DNA of 64,000 nt, from contig FMBT01000433.1 in the NCBI GenBank assembly GCA_900095095.1, positions 1-64,000 of the forward strand, in the 5' to 3' direction. The notes under the pieces are model-generated. The model was given only the letters and a program-made list of their open reading frames with translations, was not told the origin of the DNA and made no database searches. Positions 42,275 through 53,031 of the stretch are shown here, piece by piece; the stretch's first letter is position 1, and every line of letters begins with the position of its first letter. The translations under genes and the position numbers were made by a program. The DNA is from Fragilariopsis cylindrus CCMP1102. Lineage: Eukaryota > Bacillariophyta > Bacillariophyceae > Bacillariales > Bacillariaceae.

Positions 42275-44280
42275 ATGACGACCAAAAAAGAATCACTCCC
42301 TCCGAGCGATGGCCCAAAAAGTGGCTGGGCCATTGGAATTGAAGGCGGTGGTATGTTTCCCGTGTGTCTGGAAGAAGGGTTTTTTCGAGGTCTCAACGCG
42401 ATCCAAGTGAAGACGAAAGATGGTCCTAGACCGATGCTCTCAACGGCTGACATCTTGTCGACCATATCTGGTTCTACTATGGGAATCACAGCACTAGCAT
42501 ACTCCACGACTCCCTGTCATCAACTTCTGCGTATGGACCGTGTTGTTGTGGATCATAACCCGAAAGCTGCTGACAAATATCCGGTACCGCGATACAACAC
42601 ACCAGGTGAGATTGGTGGGCTCTCTCTTCACGATGTACCCGAAACAGCAATGAGTTATGCTCAAACTAACGATGGCTTATGTGATATCATAGAGTATTAT
42701 GCAGCACCATCCCTAGCATGTAAAATTCCTTGTTTATTATCAGCCATTTGTCTCCCTCGTAGTACCTTTGTTGATGGTGACACCAATATTATTATCGGGT
42801 CTGTAGTGAACGGCATCTTATCACTGATGGGCGTCGATCCCTCCAAAAGAACTGCGAGCAACGACGAAGCTGTCAAACATGCGGTAGAGAATAGCGGCGG
42901 ATCTCTTAAAGAAAACGATTTTGTAACTGTTCGGACGCTAGACGGAAAGGACGGTGGTCCGTTACCACCTTTCCCATATATCAACTTTGCAATGCTTGGA
43001 CCAGCAAAAGGTGGTAGCTCTAATTATAAAAATCCAATATTAAATCGTGGCAGTAATTATAAAAATTTGATGCTAGATCTCAACAAGGAGTACAGTGGGA
43101 CACTTTTCGAAGAATTCGAGGATGGTTATATTTTGTATGGTTCGAAACCTAACTCTGATGTATTAAAGAAGCTCCGTTACGAGAAATATGAAGGTGTCAC
43201 TCAATTTCTTTCACGGCCACACCGGACTTAGTAGAATCCATGTACCGTGCCGGTTCTGTTCCTGCTCAAAATAAATGTGGAGGTTGGAAAGAATTGCTTT
43301 TCAAACCATTTAATGTTCCTATTGTTGAATTTAACAAGGGACAATTCTCTATTCTTCAATCTGTCAAGGCAGGTACCGATTTTCTTCCCGGAGGTAGGAT
43401 CAATCCCGTTGTTACTGCACTGGTCGAAAAGTTGTCGCTCCTTAAACCGTTTGCACCTTGTATTACCAATAACTTAAACAATTCTGCAATGATGTCATTT
43501 TATGGCTGGCCTGATGGCGATCGGTCAAAGCCTCCAATTAAAATGTTATTTGACGACTCTGGTTATTTCAGCCCACCAACAATTGCAACGCTTCTTGCAC
43601 GTGGATATTCCAAGATTATGAGATACAATGTCGAGGGAGGACCAAAATTCGTAGCTCAGCAAATTCTGATTTATTTTGGTCTAGCTATTAACTCTTCTCC
43701 TGAAGGTATAGTTGAAATCACAGATAATATTCCGCAGTCCTGTCCCGGGGCATTTACTACAACATTTGAGGCTGGTAATGATTTGATGGACGTTTCGGAA
43801 GAGATCAGGAATCGATTTGGACTCAATATTAAAAAGAAAGATGGTTCAAGAAAACCCATTAGGAAACTACCAAAAATTGCTGTTCTAGCCCTCGAGGATC
43901 TTTACAAGCAAATTGATGATATTACTGAATCGGGTGATGCTCGTGTATATGTGTTTCCAAGTAACAATTATAAGAATAAGTACGAACTAAAGGTCGCTTC
44001 CAATGATTTCCATGGCTTGCCCGCATATCTAAATCAAAAAGCAACGATTATGATGTTCGATGGCTATTTTCATTATGATAAACCCTATAACAAAGATCTA
44101 CCAAACAATTGGAAATGCAACGTACAGGGTCAAAATCTTTCTCCTTTAACAGGGAAAGCTGCAGCTTATGGAATTTTACCTGCCGATCACGTAAACTACG
44201 CTGGAGACTATACATGCTGGAGTGTGCTTTCACAAAGAAAGAAAATCGCCGAATTTCTCGACTTACAGATAATCGAGTGA
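42275..44280 (+). CDS. Patatin/cPLA2-like lipid acyl hydrolase, frame broken once
   Basis: Two frames, 42275-43231 (318 residues) and 43240-44280 (346 residues), are one protein. Near the join the text runs QFLS in the first frame and ATPDLVESMYRAGS in the second. The change falls at 43211-43218, where CGG would need one more G. The N-terminal IGIEGGGMFP resembles the Gly-rich oxyanion loop, and ILSTISGSTMG the Ser nucleophile elbow. In the second half FDDSGYFSPPTIATLLARGY gives the catalytic Asp, as expected for the Ser/Asp dyad of patatin and cPLA2-type phospholipases. No signal peptide. Unlike its neighbours it has no Asn/Asp/Ser runs, no introns and more even codon use. Either an assembly indel or a young pseudogene; the rest of the frame is undamaged. 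Confidence 0.7.
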
Positions 44281-45518
44281 AAAGCTGTTACATACGGTAA
44301 TGATTATTGATGTTGGTTTATTTTCTCATTTTGAACGTTATTCGTTGTGAATTTAAAAAGGTAAAAGTATAGAGGAACGAAAACCTATAATATATATATT
44401 TAATTTTCCTACTACTTTTATTTATGTACACGGTATGTGTGTGTGTGTGTGTGTGTGTGTGCCGACAAATCTTCTACCATGTGATGGCGATGTCGGTAGA
44501 AATTTAAACATATGAGATAGCGTCAGTAATAGGAATCATTATGACAGAGTTGAGAGGTGTAAATCTATCTGAAGACAAAATGGAACAATCCTGGACAATT
44601 AGTTTTTGTTTCAATTTTTGTCAAATTTAACATACCATACGTAGACTATTAGAAACACCGTCTATAGACGGGGTTTAACCGAAATTATTGATGATATGTA
44701 TTGATCGAATCATAACTTTTACTGATAGCCTTCTCTATTGGATCAATCACAAAATCTGAATACATTATCAGCTTCTATATATTCAATCGGATACACACCT
44801 TGGTTTTATCACAAATGTCATGAACGGACCGAAAAATAATTGTCGTATATTGTTGCCGGTAATATATTCTTTCCAAATTCAACCTGAATGATATTCAATG
44901 TGTAGTATGGTATATTGATGACATATTGATCCGATCATGCAGACGTTTCACATGCCTTTCTATTGTACCGTACGTTGATTTGTTGGTTGTGGATCACACA
45001 GGTAGATCCAATGACGATGCCTTCAGAGGCTTGGTTTGTTATTTTCTGTCTTGATGAAACATTGCATGAATGAGCTTACTGTTGTTGCTTTCGAATTTTT
45101 TTCATCGCTCGTACGAAGAACAGACTTCAGCACTCCTACAGTACAGCCAGATACTAGGACTAGTACAGTAGTGCACAACGGTTTGATGTATTTAAAATCC
45201 AAAATTTGAAAATATAAAAACTAAATCATTCCCAAATTTTACTAGTAATTTTTATTCTGCTATATAATAACAACTTTAGCATCAATCAAGTATATAGACC
45301 TAAAGAATCATTTTTTTGGAAAAATAAACTTTGAAGTTAACAATTGATCTATTGGATGGAGAACTGTTACATTCCTTTTTTAAAATATAATGATTTGATT
45401 AGAATGCCGCACGAGACATAAATACGTAAGCGAGCTGAACGACCGAAAACATCGACAGTAAGAAACATATCCCATAATCAATATGTTAATCGTTCATCTA
45501 TGTGCTTGATTGATTGCT
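44281..45518. other. Intergenic, 1.2 kb
   Basis: (GT)n at 44435-44462, a perfect 14-base palindrome CCGTCTATAGACGG near 44657, and two diverged copies of a stretch containing TATTGAT, GATC and CTTTCTATTG at about 44695-44745 and 44915-44965. No gene. Confidence 0.5.
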
Positions 45519-46358
45519 TTACAATAAAGCAGAAACAACAGCAATGATGGTAAGTCCGACGATGGAACCGTATAGTGATGGTGATGATGATTCTTCATTC
45601 ATATCCATATCCATACCATTATCCATACCATTATCCATGCCATTGTCCATGCCATTATCCATGCCATTATCCATGCCATTATCCATGCCATTATCCATGC
45701 CATTATCCATGCCATTATCCATGCCATTATCCATGTCCTTATCCATATTCTTGTCCATATCCTTATCCATATCTTTATCCTTATCCATGCCATTATCCAT
45801 ACCACTATCCATACCACTATCCATATCCATACTACATGTCTTAAGGAATGCATCAACATCAATAGATGGTGGTACTAAGACAGCGTCAATAACGTGAATA
45901 ATACCATTGCTTGTCATGACATCAGCAGTAGTAACTGTAGCTGAATCATTAATAACAACACCATCAGTTATATCAATAGAAGCAGTTTCACCTTGTAAAG
46001 TTGTTGCCATCATAGTACTTAAATCAGTTGATGGTACTTCTCCTTCAATGACGTGATATGTCAAGATTGCAGATAACGCTCCTTTGTTATCTGGTAATAA
46101 TAAACATTCTAATAAACCATCAGGAAGAGCAGCAAATGCATCATCAGTTGGGGCAAGTACAGTGAATGGACCGTTTGGTTCAGCAAGAGGACTCACTAAA
46201 TCAGCTGCTGTTAATCCTGCAACTAATGTTTCGAAAGAACCGGCAGCAATTGCTGTTGATGGAATATCAACAGGACTTGATGTATGACTTTCTGCATTTG
46301 TATTGACAGCAGTGAAGCAGATAGTAGCGATAGCGGCGAAGGCGAATGAAAGTTGCAT
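45519..46358 (-). CDS. Secreted fasciclin (FAS1) protein with Met-Asp-Asn-Gly repeats
   Basis: A 279-residue single exon. A clear signal peptide (residues 1-22, ending NAES) is followed by one FAS1 domain (about 30-168). Family landmarks are FETLVAGLTAADL, GPFTVLAPTDDAFAALP (the H1 motif), ILTYHVIEGEV (the YH motif) and GIIHVIDAVLVP. Next come roughly 75 residues built from MDNG, MDSG and MDKD four-residue repeats, and then a hydrophobic tail (YGSIVGLTIIAVVSALL), which fits either a GPI-attachment signal or a membrane anchor. FAS1 domains mediate adhesion to matrix or other cells, so this is likely a cell-surface adhesion protein. The repeat is Met- and Asp-rich and might bind metal ions, which is inference. 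Start ATG at 46356-46358. Confidence 0.9.
   Translation of the reverse strand: MQLSFAFAAIATICFTAVNTNAESHTSSPVDIPSTAIAAGSFETLVAGLTAADLVSPLAEPNGPFTVLAPTDDAFAALPDGLLECLLLPDNKGALSAILTYHVIEGEVPSTDLSTMMATTLQGETASIDITDGVVINDSATVTTADVMTSNGIIHVIDAVLVPPSIDVDAFLKTCSMDMDSGMDSGMDNGMDKDKDMDKDMDKNMDKDMDNGMDNGMDNGMDNGMDNGMDNGMDNGMDNGMDNGMDNGMDMDMNEESSSPSLYGSIVGLTIIAVVSALL
45599..45837. repeat. 12-base coding minisatellite
   Basis: About 20 units of ATCCATGCCATT and variants (plus strand) encode the Met-Asp-Asn-Gly repeats of the FAS1 protein. Central copies at 45645-45733 are almost identical and the ends more varied, as in arrays that grow by slippage from the middle. Confidence 0.9.
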
Positions 46359-47572
46359 TTTGATAATTGTTAAAAGTATTATATATTTGATGTTGTTTGT
46401 GATTGTTTGTTATTGATTGTGTTCTGATTTTGTTTTATGAGATAAATTGTAATGTCGATCGTTTTACGTAATGTGGTTCGTTTTTCAAAAGATTCGACAC
46501 AAACTTCGCAGTGAGTTTTTAATAGCACGTAGAATAACAACGATATTATACGTTTCATTCGTCGTCCTCATCATCAAAATCTTCAGTATCGATCGATCGA
46601 TCGTGCTAAATCTTTTTTTAACTCTTGGACTTTGTACGGTACTGTAGTGTGACGTAATTCTAGGGATTGCACATTGTTCGGCCAACTCATAATCAGGCCC
46701 ATCGATCGATCGTGCTAAATCTTTTTTTTTAACTAATTGGACTTTGTACGGTACTATATGTGACGTAATTCTTGGGCAATTGCTGCCTGTGCATTTACTT
46801 TAGCGAAGAAGTGTGATAGTGTGATAGTTTGACACGGTTTCATCGCCAAATTATCTTACTCTGTGCATTTTTCTTACTGAACAAGTGTGATAATTGACAT
46901 GTTTTCATCGCGTCATTGCTCTATTCTTGCTTGAAGTACTTATAAGATTGTTAATTAACTTTAGAGCTATTGATGTTGAGGTACGTTTATGCTTCATTTA
47001 TTAGAGCTCTTGGGTGATGAAAGGGCACATTGTTCGGCCACCTCATAATCAGGCCCACAAGCTTCGCCGTTGTTTTTGTGGTATTCAATCGATAATTTTG
47101 GTACGATACAGTAAATTGTAAACGCGATCGTTGATGTTTAATTACGGTATTCAATCGATAAGTTTGGTACGATACGTACATGTTTGTGTTACAGGACAAT
47201 GTTTGAGACGGAGTGGCTCGCACGATCGACGTTTGCTAATCCAATGAAGTGGTAATTGTGAGTGAGTCAGTCATGAATCGAATCCATGCTTTGCTTCCGT
47301 TTAAATGTTGGATGTTGTGAAGTTAACGATGAACGAAATGATGGATGTGAAGAGCTCCTCTGCATTGTTCGTCTGGCCGCTAGTAGTACCGTACGACTAA
47401 CATCAAAGAAAAAAGGCCTACTGTATTCCATAGCAGGGGTAATAATGTTCCATAGTATTTACAGTACTATATTAGTAACTTTAGAAAACCAATATATACA
47501 CCTAATCATGCATTTTGTTAGATACAAAATAACAACTATGGGTTTATCATATGAAGCACATATCATCTCTTA
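46359..47572. repeat. Locally duplicated non-coding region
   Basis: A block with CGATCGATCGTGCTAAATC, a T run, TTGGACTTTGTACGGTACT and TGTGACGTAATTCT occurs at about 46590-46665 and 46700-46775. The sequence CATTGTTCGGCCA plus CTCATAATCAGGCCCA occurs at about 46672-46701 and 47029-47058. GTATTCAATCGATAA plus TTTGGTACGATAC occurs at about 47081 and 47146. No gene is supported. The FAS1 promoter should lie at its left end. Confidence 0.65.
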
Positions 47573-48433
47573 GTCCCACCCACCACCTGGCAACTTGTAT
47601 GCTGTAGACTCAACCTTAGCACACACAAACACAAAATACAACATAAAAATGGCCTATTGCTGTGCTGCAAACTCAAAAAGATGAATGTTCACAAAATAAG
47701 CCCATTTAAAACCAAGGATATTTACTCTCAGTGCTCTATTACAGTAATTAAGCTACTTGATGTGGTAAAGTGGAAAACGTGTTCTCCTTATCTTCTGCCT
47801 AAATTATGTTCATTTTTTACAAACCGAAGCAATATCTGGAACTTGAAGCAATAATATTATATATATATATATATAATATTGACCTCTGTATACTTTTTCC
47901 TATCATAAGTCCATTAGGATTGGACTGTGAGGCCTTGATTAGACAAAATCTTTTAATTGCCTGATGATATCTTGTTTTGACCCATGCATGACACCCCAAA
48001 TAAATATATACAATAAAAGAGTTACCTAGAAAGGGTGATAAAATATAATGCCTCTATAGTAAATTTGGTAAATGCCTAGCTATCACATCTCAAATAAGTT
48101 TCCAGAAGGTATACACCATCACCAATATGATTACAAGCTATGACCTAATTCCTTTTTTGGTGTATATGAGAATTCCTCTCTGTCTATATAATTCCTTTCT
48201 GTCTACTTTTAACAGCAGATGAGACAGAAGAAGGAGAGTATGACCAATTGTGGAAGACCAAATAGAAGATAACAACAATGACCAAACCGATGTAACAATG
48301 GAAGATAATGAACAAATAACAGCTGAAACAACAAACACAGCAATGGCGGCAGGAGACTTCAGCCAATTCAATAAAAACAATAAAACAACAACAACAACAA
48401 ATACATCTGCAAAGACAGATATGAATCAACCAA
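47573..48433. other. Region leading into an acidic ORF
   Basis: AT-rich with a palindromic AATATTATATATATATATAT tract at about 47850-47880. A short acidic, Asn/Thr-rich open frame ends at 48441, and its composition resembles that of the ORF that follows. No recognised motif. Confidence 0.4.
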
Positions 48434-49285
48434 ATGAATAGAGGCGATGATGATAAAGAGAACAATGAGGAGAAGAAAATAGTAGCAACAAGAAAACAAT
48501 TCAAGGAACACAAAGATAATGAATCAAATATACCAGAACTAATATGTAAATTAGATAAGGACGACTCCTCTGATGATAGCAGTGAAGACGACACCCCACG
48601 AAGAAGCGACACCCCACGAAGAAGAGAACAGATACCAATTGAAAAGAGACTAAAACAATTAAAAGAAGTGATAGAAAGAATAAGTAGTGCGCAGGGAGGA
48701 AATAGAATGTCAGGACTACAGGAAAGGAATAGAGAAGATAGTGATAGTGAGAGCGATAATGAGGAGGAAGATGATAACAATAAAATGCCAGGATTACAGG
48801 ACAGAGACAGAGAAGACAGCGATAGTGAGGATGATGAGGAAGATGATAAGGAGGATGATGAACATGATGAACAACAACAAAATATTCGAACATCAACAGC
48901 ACTGGATCGACTGCGAAACAGATTAGCCACTAAATCAGTCCTAAATAATGGAATAAAAACTAAATCAGTGCAAAACAGTGGAATAAAAACTAAATCAGTG
49001 CGTTTTCAACAAAATAGTGAAGGACCAAGCCAATTAAGGACTAAATTATCGCAAATTGCAGAAGAAAAGAGGCTAGCCCCCATGGAAAGTGAGGGTGAAC
49101 CCATTACAAATGGTGACGAAGGAGCAAACAGTGAAGAAGACCTATTCTTTGAGTCAAGCGACGACGAAGGTGAAGAAGAAGATAGTGTACAGAATAATAA
49201 TAATTATAACAATGAAAATGAAGCAGCGACAACACCAACAACAACAATAACACCAACAACAACGAGCGGCCCTACAACTTCATAA
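48434..49285 (+). CDS. Acidic low-complexity protein of unknown function
   Basis: A 283-residue frame rich in Asp, Glu and Ser with duplicated blocks. MSGLQERNREDSDSE and MPGLQDRDREDSDSE are one pair, and TKSVLNNGIK, TKSVQNSGIK and TKSVRFQQN form another run. It ends in a Thr/Pro tail and a stop at 49283-49285, directly before the dispersed repeat. No domain is recognised. Codon use is unremarkable, and the internal repeats suggest it was once coding. It could belong to a mobile element associated with the surrounding repeats or be a host gene; the sequence does not decide. The start is uncertain because coding-like text of the same kind lies just upstream in another frame. Confidence 0.4.
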   Translation: MNRGDDDKENNEEKKIVATRKQFKEHKDNESNIPELICKLDKDDSSDDSSEDDTPRRSDTPRRREQIPIEKRLKQLKEVIERISSAQGGNRMSGLQERNREDSDSESDNEEEDDNNKMPGLQDRDREDSDSEDDEEDDKEDDEHDEQQQNIRTSTALDRLRNRLATKSVLNNGIKTKSVQNSGIKTKSVRFQQNSEGPSQLRTKLSQIAEEKRLAPMESEGEPITNGDEGANSEEDLFFESSDDEGEEEDSVQNNNNYNNENEAATTPTTTITPTTTSGPTTS

Positions 49286-49302
49286 CCTCCATGGAAACCT
49301 AA

Positions 49303-49790
49303 GCATTATGTCGAGCTTGTAGGTATAGCTATAATGGATGCTAGTAGAACCAACCCATCTGGTATTGTCCTCTGCAACCCTTTCAAATGAGATATTTTGT
49401 GTTCATTTCTGATCAAAAATCTTGTTGTTTTTGTGCCTTCCACAACAGCGAACCTGATCTCATTCCGCAACCACAGGAACAGAAATAGAAACAGAAAAAT
49501 TGTAGGAGGCAAACACAATGTTCTAGTACACTATGTGGATATTGTGCACCTGGCCTATCTGGTGTTGTCCTCTGCAACCCTTTCAAATGAGATATCATGT
49601 TTGATCAAAAATCTTGCTATTTTTGTGCCTTCCACAACAGCGAACCGGATTTCATTCCCCAACCACAGGAACAGATATAGAAACAGAAAAATTGTAGGAG
49701 GCAAACACAATGTTCTAGTACACTATGTGAATGCTACTGCACCTGTCCTCTGCAACCCCTTCATATGAGATATTATTTTGCTATTCATTC
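49303..49790 (+). repeat. Extra array of the 187-base repeat
   Basis: Units start at 49503 and 49695 (192 bases apart), with a shortened one before them at about 49320-49500. They carry the TAGGAGGCAAACACAATGTT opening and the TGGTGTTGTCCTCTGCAACC stretch of the arrays at 21.5-22.4 kb and 51.3-51.9 kb. Confidence 0.85.
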
Positions 49791-50306
49791 CTGATCAGAA
49801 TCTTGCACAACAGTGAAATGAATTTCAAAACATACTCCATATCTGCATGTTGGTGTCTGCTGCATTGAAACACCAACCAACCATCTCCATTCTACTTTTG
49901 TTAAGGTAAATTTATACAGCCTGTATTTGTTACTGTCATTTCTATATATTCAAATAAGAAATGAACACACCATCCCACACTACACAGTAAGATTATAGCC
50001 CAAAACACAGCTTTTCGTTATCTTTATTTACACATACCACCAGGTAAATTAGAACACACTGTCCTCACTAGAACATATTACTTGTGAATGGAAAGCATCA
50101 TCATCCCAACCCACCATTATTTTGGATGTAATTGTATTTAACCCTGTTTTCAAAATTATCTCATTTTTTAAGGAGCAATCAAGGACTGTAATTAGTAATT
50201 AAAATAGTCACTGTTGGCTGGTAAATGCTCCCACACCAATTTTTATACTCATAAAATAAACTTACCCACCTAAAGCCCCCATTAATAGGGCCTCTGATTC
50301 ACATGG
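49791..50306. other. Spacer between repeat blocks
   Basis: AT-rich, no open frame, no clear partner in the window. Confidence 0.4.
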
Positions 50307-52080
50307 TACACACTCAAAAGGATGAATTATCCCAAAGTAAGCACATGGGGTTGACTGTCTACACCAAAGGCAATATAAACTTGGCGAGCTAGGGGTAGGA
50401 CCTTGCTGATGTGGGCGCTAAATGGGGAAAACCTGTTTTGGGGGATAAATGACCCTTTCTGGGGCTTAGCACACCCTGACACCTTCCTAACCTTCCTATA
50501 GCCCTAGCAATAGTTATACCTTGTATCCATAGAGTACAATGATGAGCTCCATATAATCCTTCAAGGTTATTAGGTCTGTATTGATGGTGCATCAAGGCCT
50601 TGATTACACCCGCACTTGGCACTTGGAAATTTTTTGTGTTGTAATAGCGGTGGGTTTTGACCAGTGACACCCCAAAAATATGTATGGTCACCTAAAGCAA
50701 TGATTAATATAATCCAAAACCTTTATGAGTTAGGTTGATGCCTAGCTATTTTATCTGGAACTCAGCATACCTGGTATGAGGGCTGTAGCATCTCAAATAT
50801 TTTTGAAATGAGTGCATTTTGGGCTATTTTATATCTATTCTATTGTTCCCTCCAAGTATTGTTGGTTTATTTCGACCATATGCATATATTGAAGGTATCT
50901 TGGTGTTCAAACTATGGTCCAATTCCTTGCTTTGATGTTGTGGCAGCCTATTTATGAAAGATACTTCATTTGGGCATGGAAATATTGACATGTTGGCCAA
51001 AATGCAAGATGTTTGTGTTTTGGAGGCAAGAATAAGGTAGTAAGTATGAGGGATCATGAACCTTGGTTCATCCCCTATGGGTATAGGATGGATGACTGGG
51101 TGGTATTTTGGTGCACCATTCTATCTCTAGAATCTATGGAGAAGTACTTGATAATCTTATTATTCAAAGTTTTTTAATATTTCAATAACCAAACTCCACT
51201 GGAAAATTTGTGAGATAAAAATGATACCAATCAGAATTACTTTAGTCAAGTGATGATGAACCACCAGGGATGGTAGGAGGCAAAAACAATATTCTAGTAC
51301 ACTATGTGGATATTTGTGCACCCAATCCATCTGGTGTTGTCCTCTGTAACTGTTTCTAATGAGAATTTTTGCTGTTCATTATTTCTGATCCAAAATCATG
51401 TTGTTTGTGTGCCTGCTATAACAGCTAAACGAATTTTATTCCTCAACCACAGGAACAGAAAAGTGGTAGGAGGAGGCAAACACAAAGTTCTAAAACACCA
51501 TTTGGATGTTATTGTACCTGACCCAGCTGGTATGGTTGTCTGCAACCCTTTCAAATGAGATATTTTGTTGTTTATTTTGATTGAAAATCTTGTTTTTTGT
51601 GCATGGAACAACTACAAAACGAATTTTACTCCTCGTACCACAGGAACAGAAAAGTGGTAGGAGGCAAACACAATGTTCTAGTACACTATGTGAATATTTG
51701 TACACCTGAACCATCTGGTGTTGTCCTCTGCAACCCCTTCATATGAGACATTATTTTGCTGTTCATTTCTGATCCAAAATCTTTTTATTTTTGTGTACCT
51801 GCCATAACGGTGTAATTATGAATTTTATTTCACAACCACAGAAAAAGAAAAGTTTTAGGATGCCAACAAAATGTTCTAGTATACTATGTGGATTCTAGTG
51901 CACCCGACCTGTTTGGCGTTGTCCTCTACAACTGTTTCAAATAGTACTAGTGTAGTACATAAACAATATTTTTGTATGAAATATTTTGTCCCCAAATATA
52001 TCTTTGTGTCCCCAAATACATTTTACTTTCTGGCCCCCTCTATGCTAATGTGTGGGGGGTTGTTAATCATAACCAGTTGC
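50307..52080 (+). repeat. Dispersed repeat family, copy 2
   Basis: Matches 20845-22470 in order and orientation and is slightly longer, with an extra 200-odd bases at about 50855-51060. Its array units start at 51274, 51467, 51658 and 51856. Copies 1 and 2 differ by scattered substitutions and small gaps, so neither is very recent. No coding capacity seen. Confidence 0.85.
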
Positions 52081-53031
52081 ACTTTTAGGGACAGAAAATA
52101 TTGTTAATCAAAAACACTAGTTCTCAGGAAAAACTCCAGATAGAAAAGTTAATGTGTGTTGCCTGTAACAAATCCAAGTTTGAAACAAGAGGTCAGAATG
52201 AAGCAATCTTTAATACCATAAATCTGCGCTACACGTATAGACTACTTCCAATATGATTATATATTACTCCTGTTGATATAAAATAATAGAGTATTAGATC
52301 TATTCAGACTTCAATCAATGGCACACCAACCTAACTGTGTACTACTAGAAAAAAGTTGGTACAAGGTCCTCTTCTTTTACTATTATTTCTTATTATTATA
52401 AAAGTCCTAAAGGTACTTACAGTACTATTCTTCTACTATGATACAGTAGTATAATATTATAATAGAAACCTAAAGGTACCTACAAAACTATAGTCCGTTC
52501 AGTTGAACCTTTATATAAATTTCCCATCTTGAATTGACTAGGTTTGCCCTTCACGAAAAAGATTCCTTTTGAAAAATTCTTTTTATTTTCTGTGCTTTGT
52601 CCGCGCTTGAATTTTAAATATCAATTTCTTATGTACTGTACGTAGGCTCGTTAAAAAGAAGAACATTCTGAACCTACTGAAGCGATCTATTGACATCACG
52701 TTCACACTTTTTTCGTTTTTACATTAACGGTATTGGGAAAAATGAAGGAATCTAAAGATGTGTCATTTTTTACTATTGATTTTTTTTCTTCTAATGACTG
52801 CTGATCGTTATGTATGACTGCGCATACATACTTTCAAATTACTGGCAACACATACAATTTTACCATAACAAAGAATTCGCACATTTTCTTCCTATCTTTA
52901 CAAGTAACAAGCACAAACAACAGCTACTGTACTGGAGTACGGAAAAACAAAAAGTCACATAACTTAGTTGCACATAATAATATAATCATCATAAAAGATA
53001 TTTCAAGTCATTGAAAAGAAATAAAAATAAA
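52081..53031. other. Intergenic; upstream flank of the aquaporin gene
   Basis: AT-rich, with a diverged direct repeat around AGTCCTAAAGGTACTTACAG (about 52402) and AAACCTAAAGGTACCTACAA (about 52467), and TACTGTA/TACAGTA motifs at 52420, 52441, 52634 and 52926. No gene. Confidence 0.5.

Noticed and set aside
45599-45837. CRISPR-like regular repeats
   Set aside because: Units are 12 bases, lack spacers and are coding; the genome is eukaryotic.
45514-45897. Plus-strand frames made of Met-Pro-Leu-Ser or His-Tyr-Pro-Cys repeats
   Set aside because: They are shadows of the FAS1 minisatellite; only the minus-strand frame has a signal peptide and a FAS1 domain.
48434-49285. Retrotransposon protein
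   Set aside because: No protease, integrase, reverse transcriptase or zinc-knuckle motif is visible, so there is no ground for naming a family.
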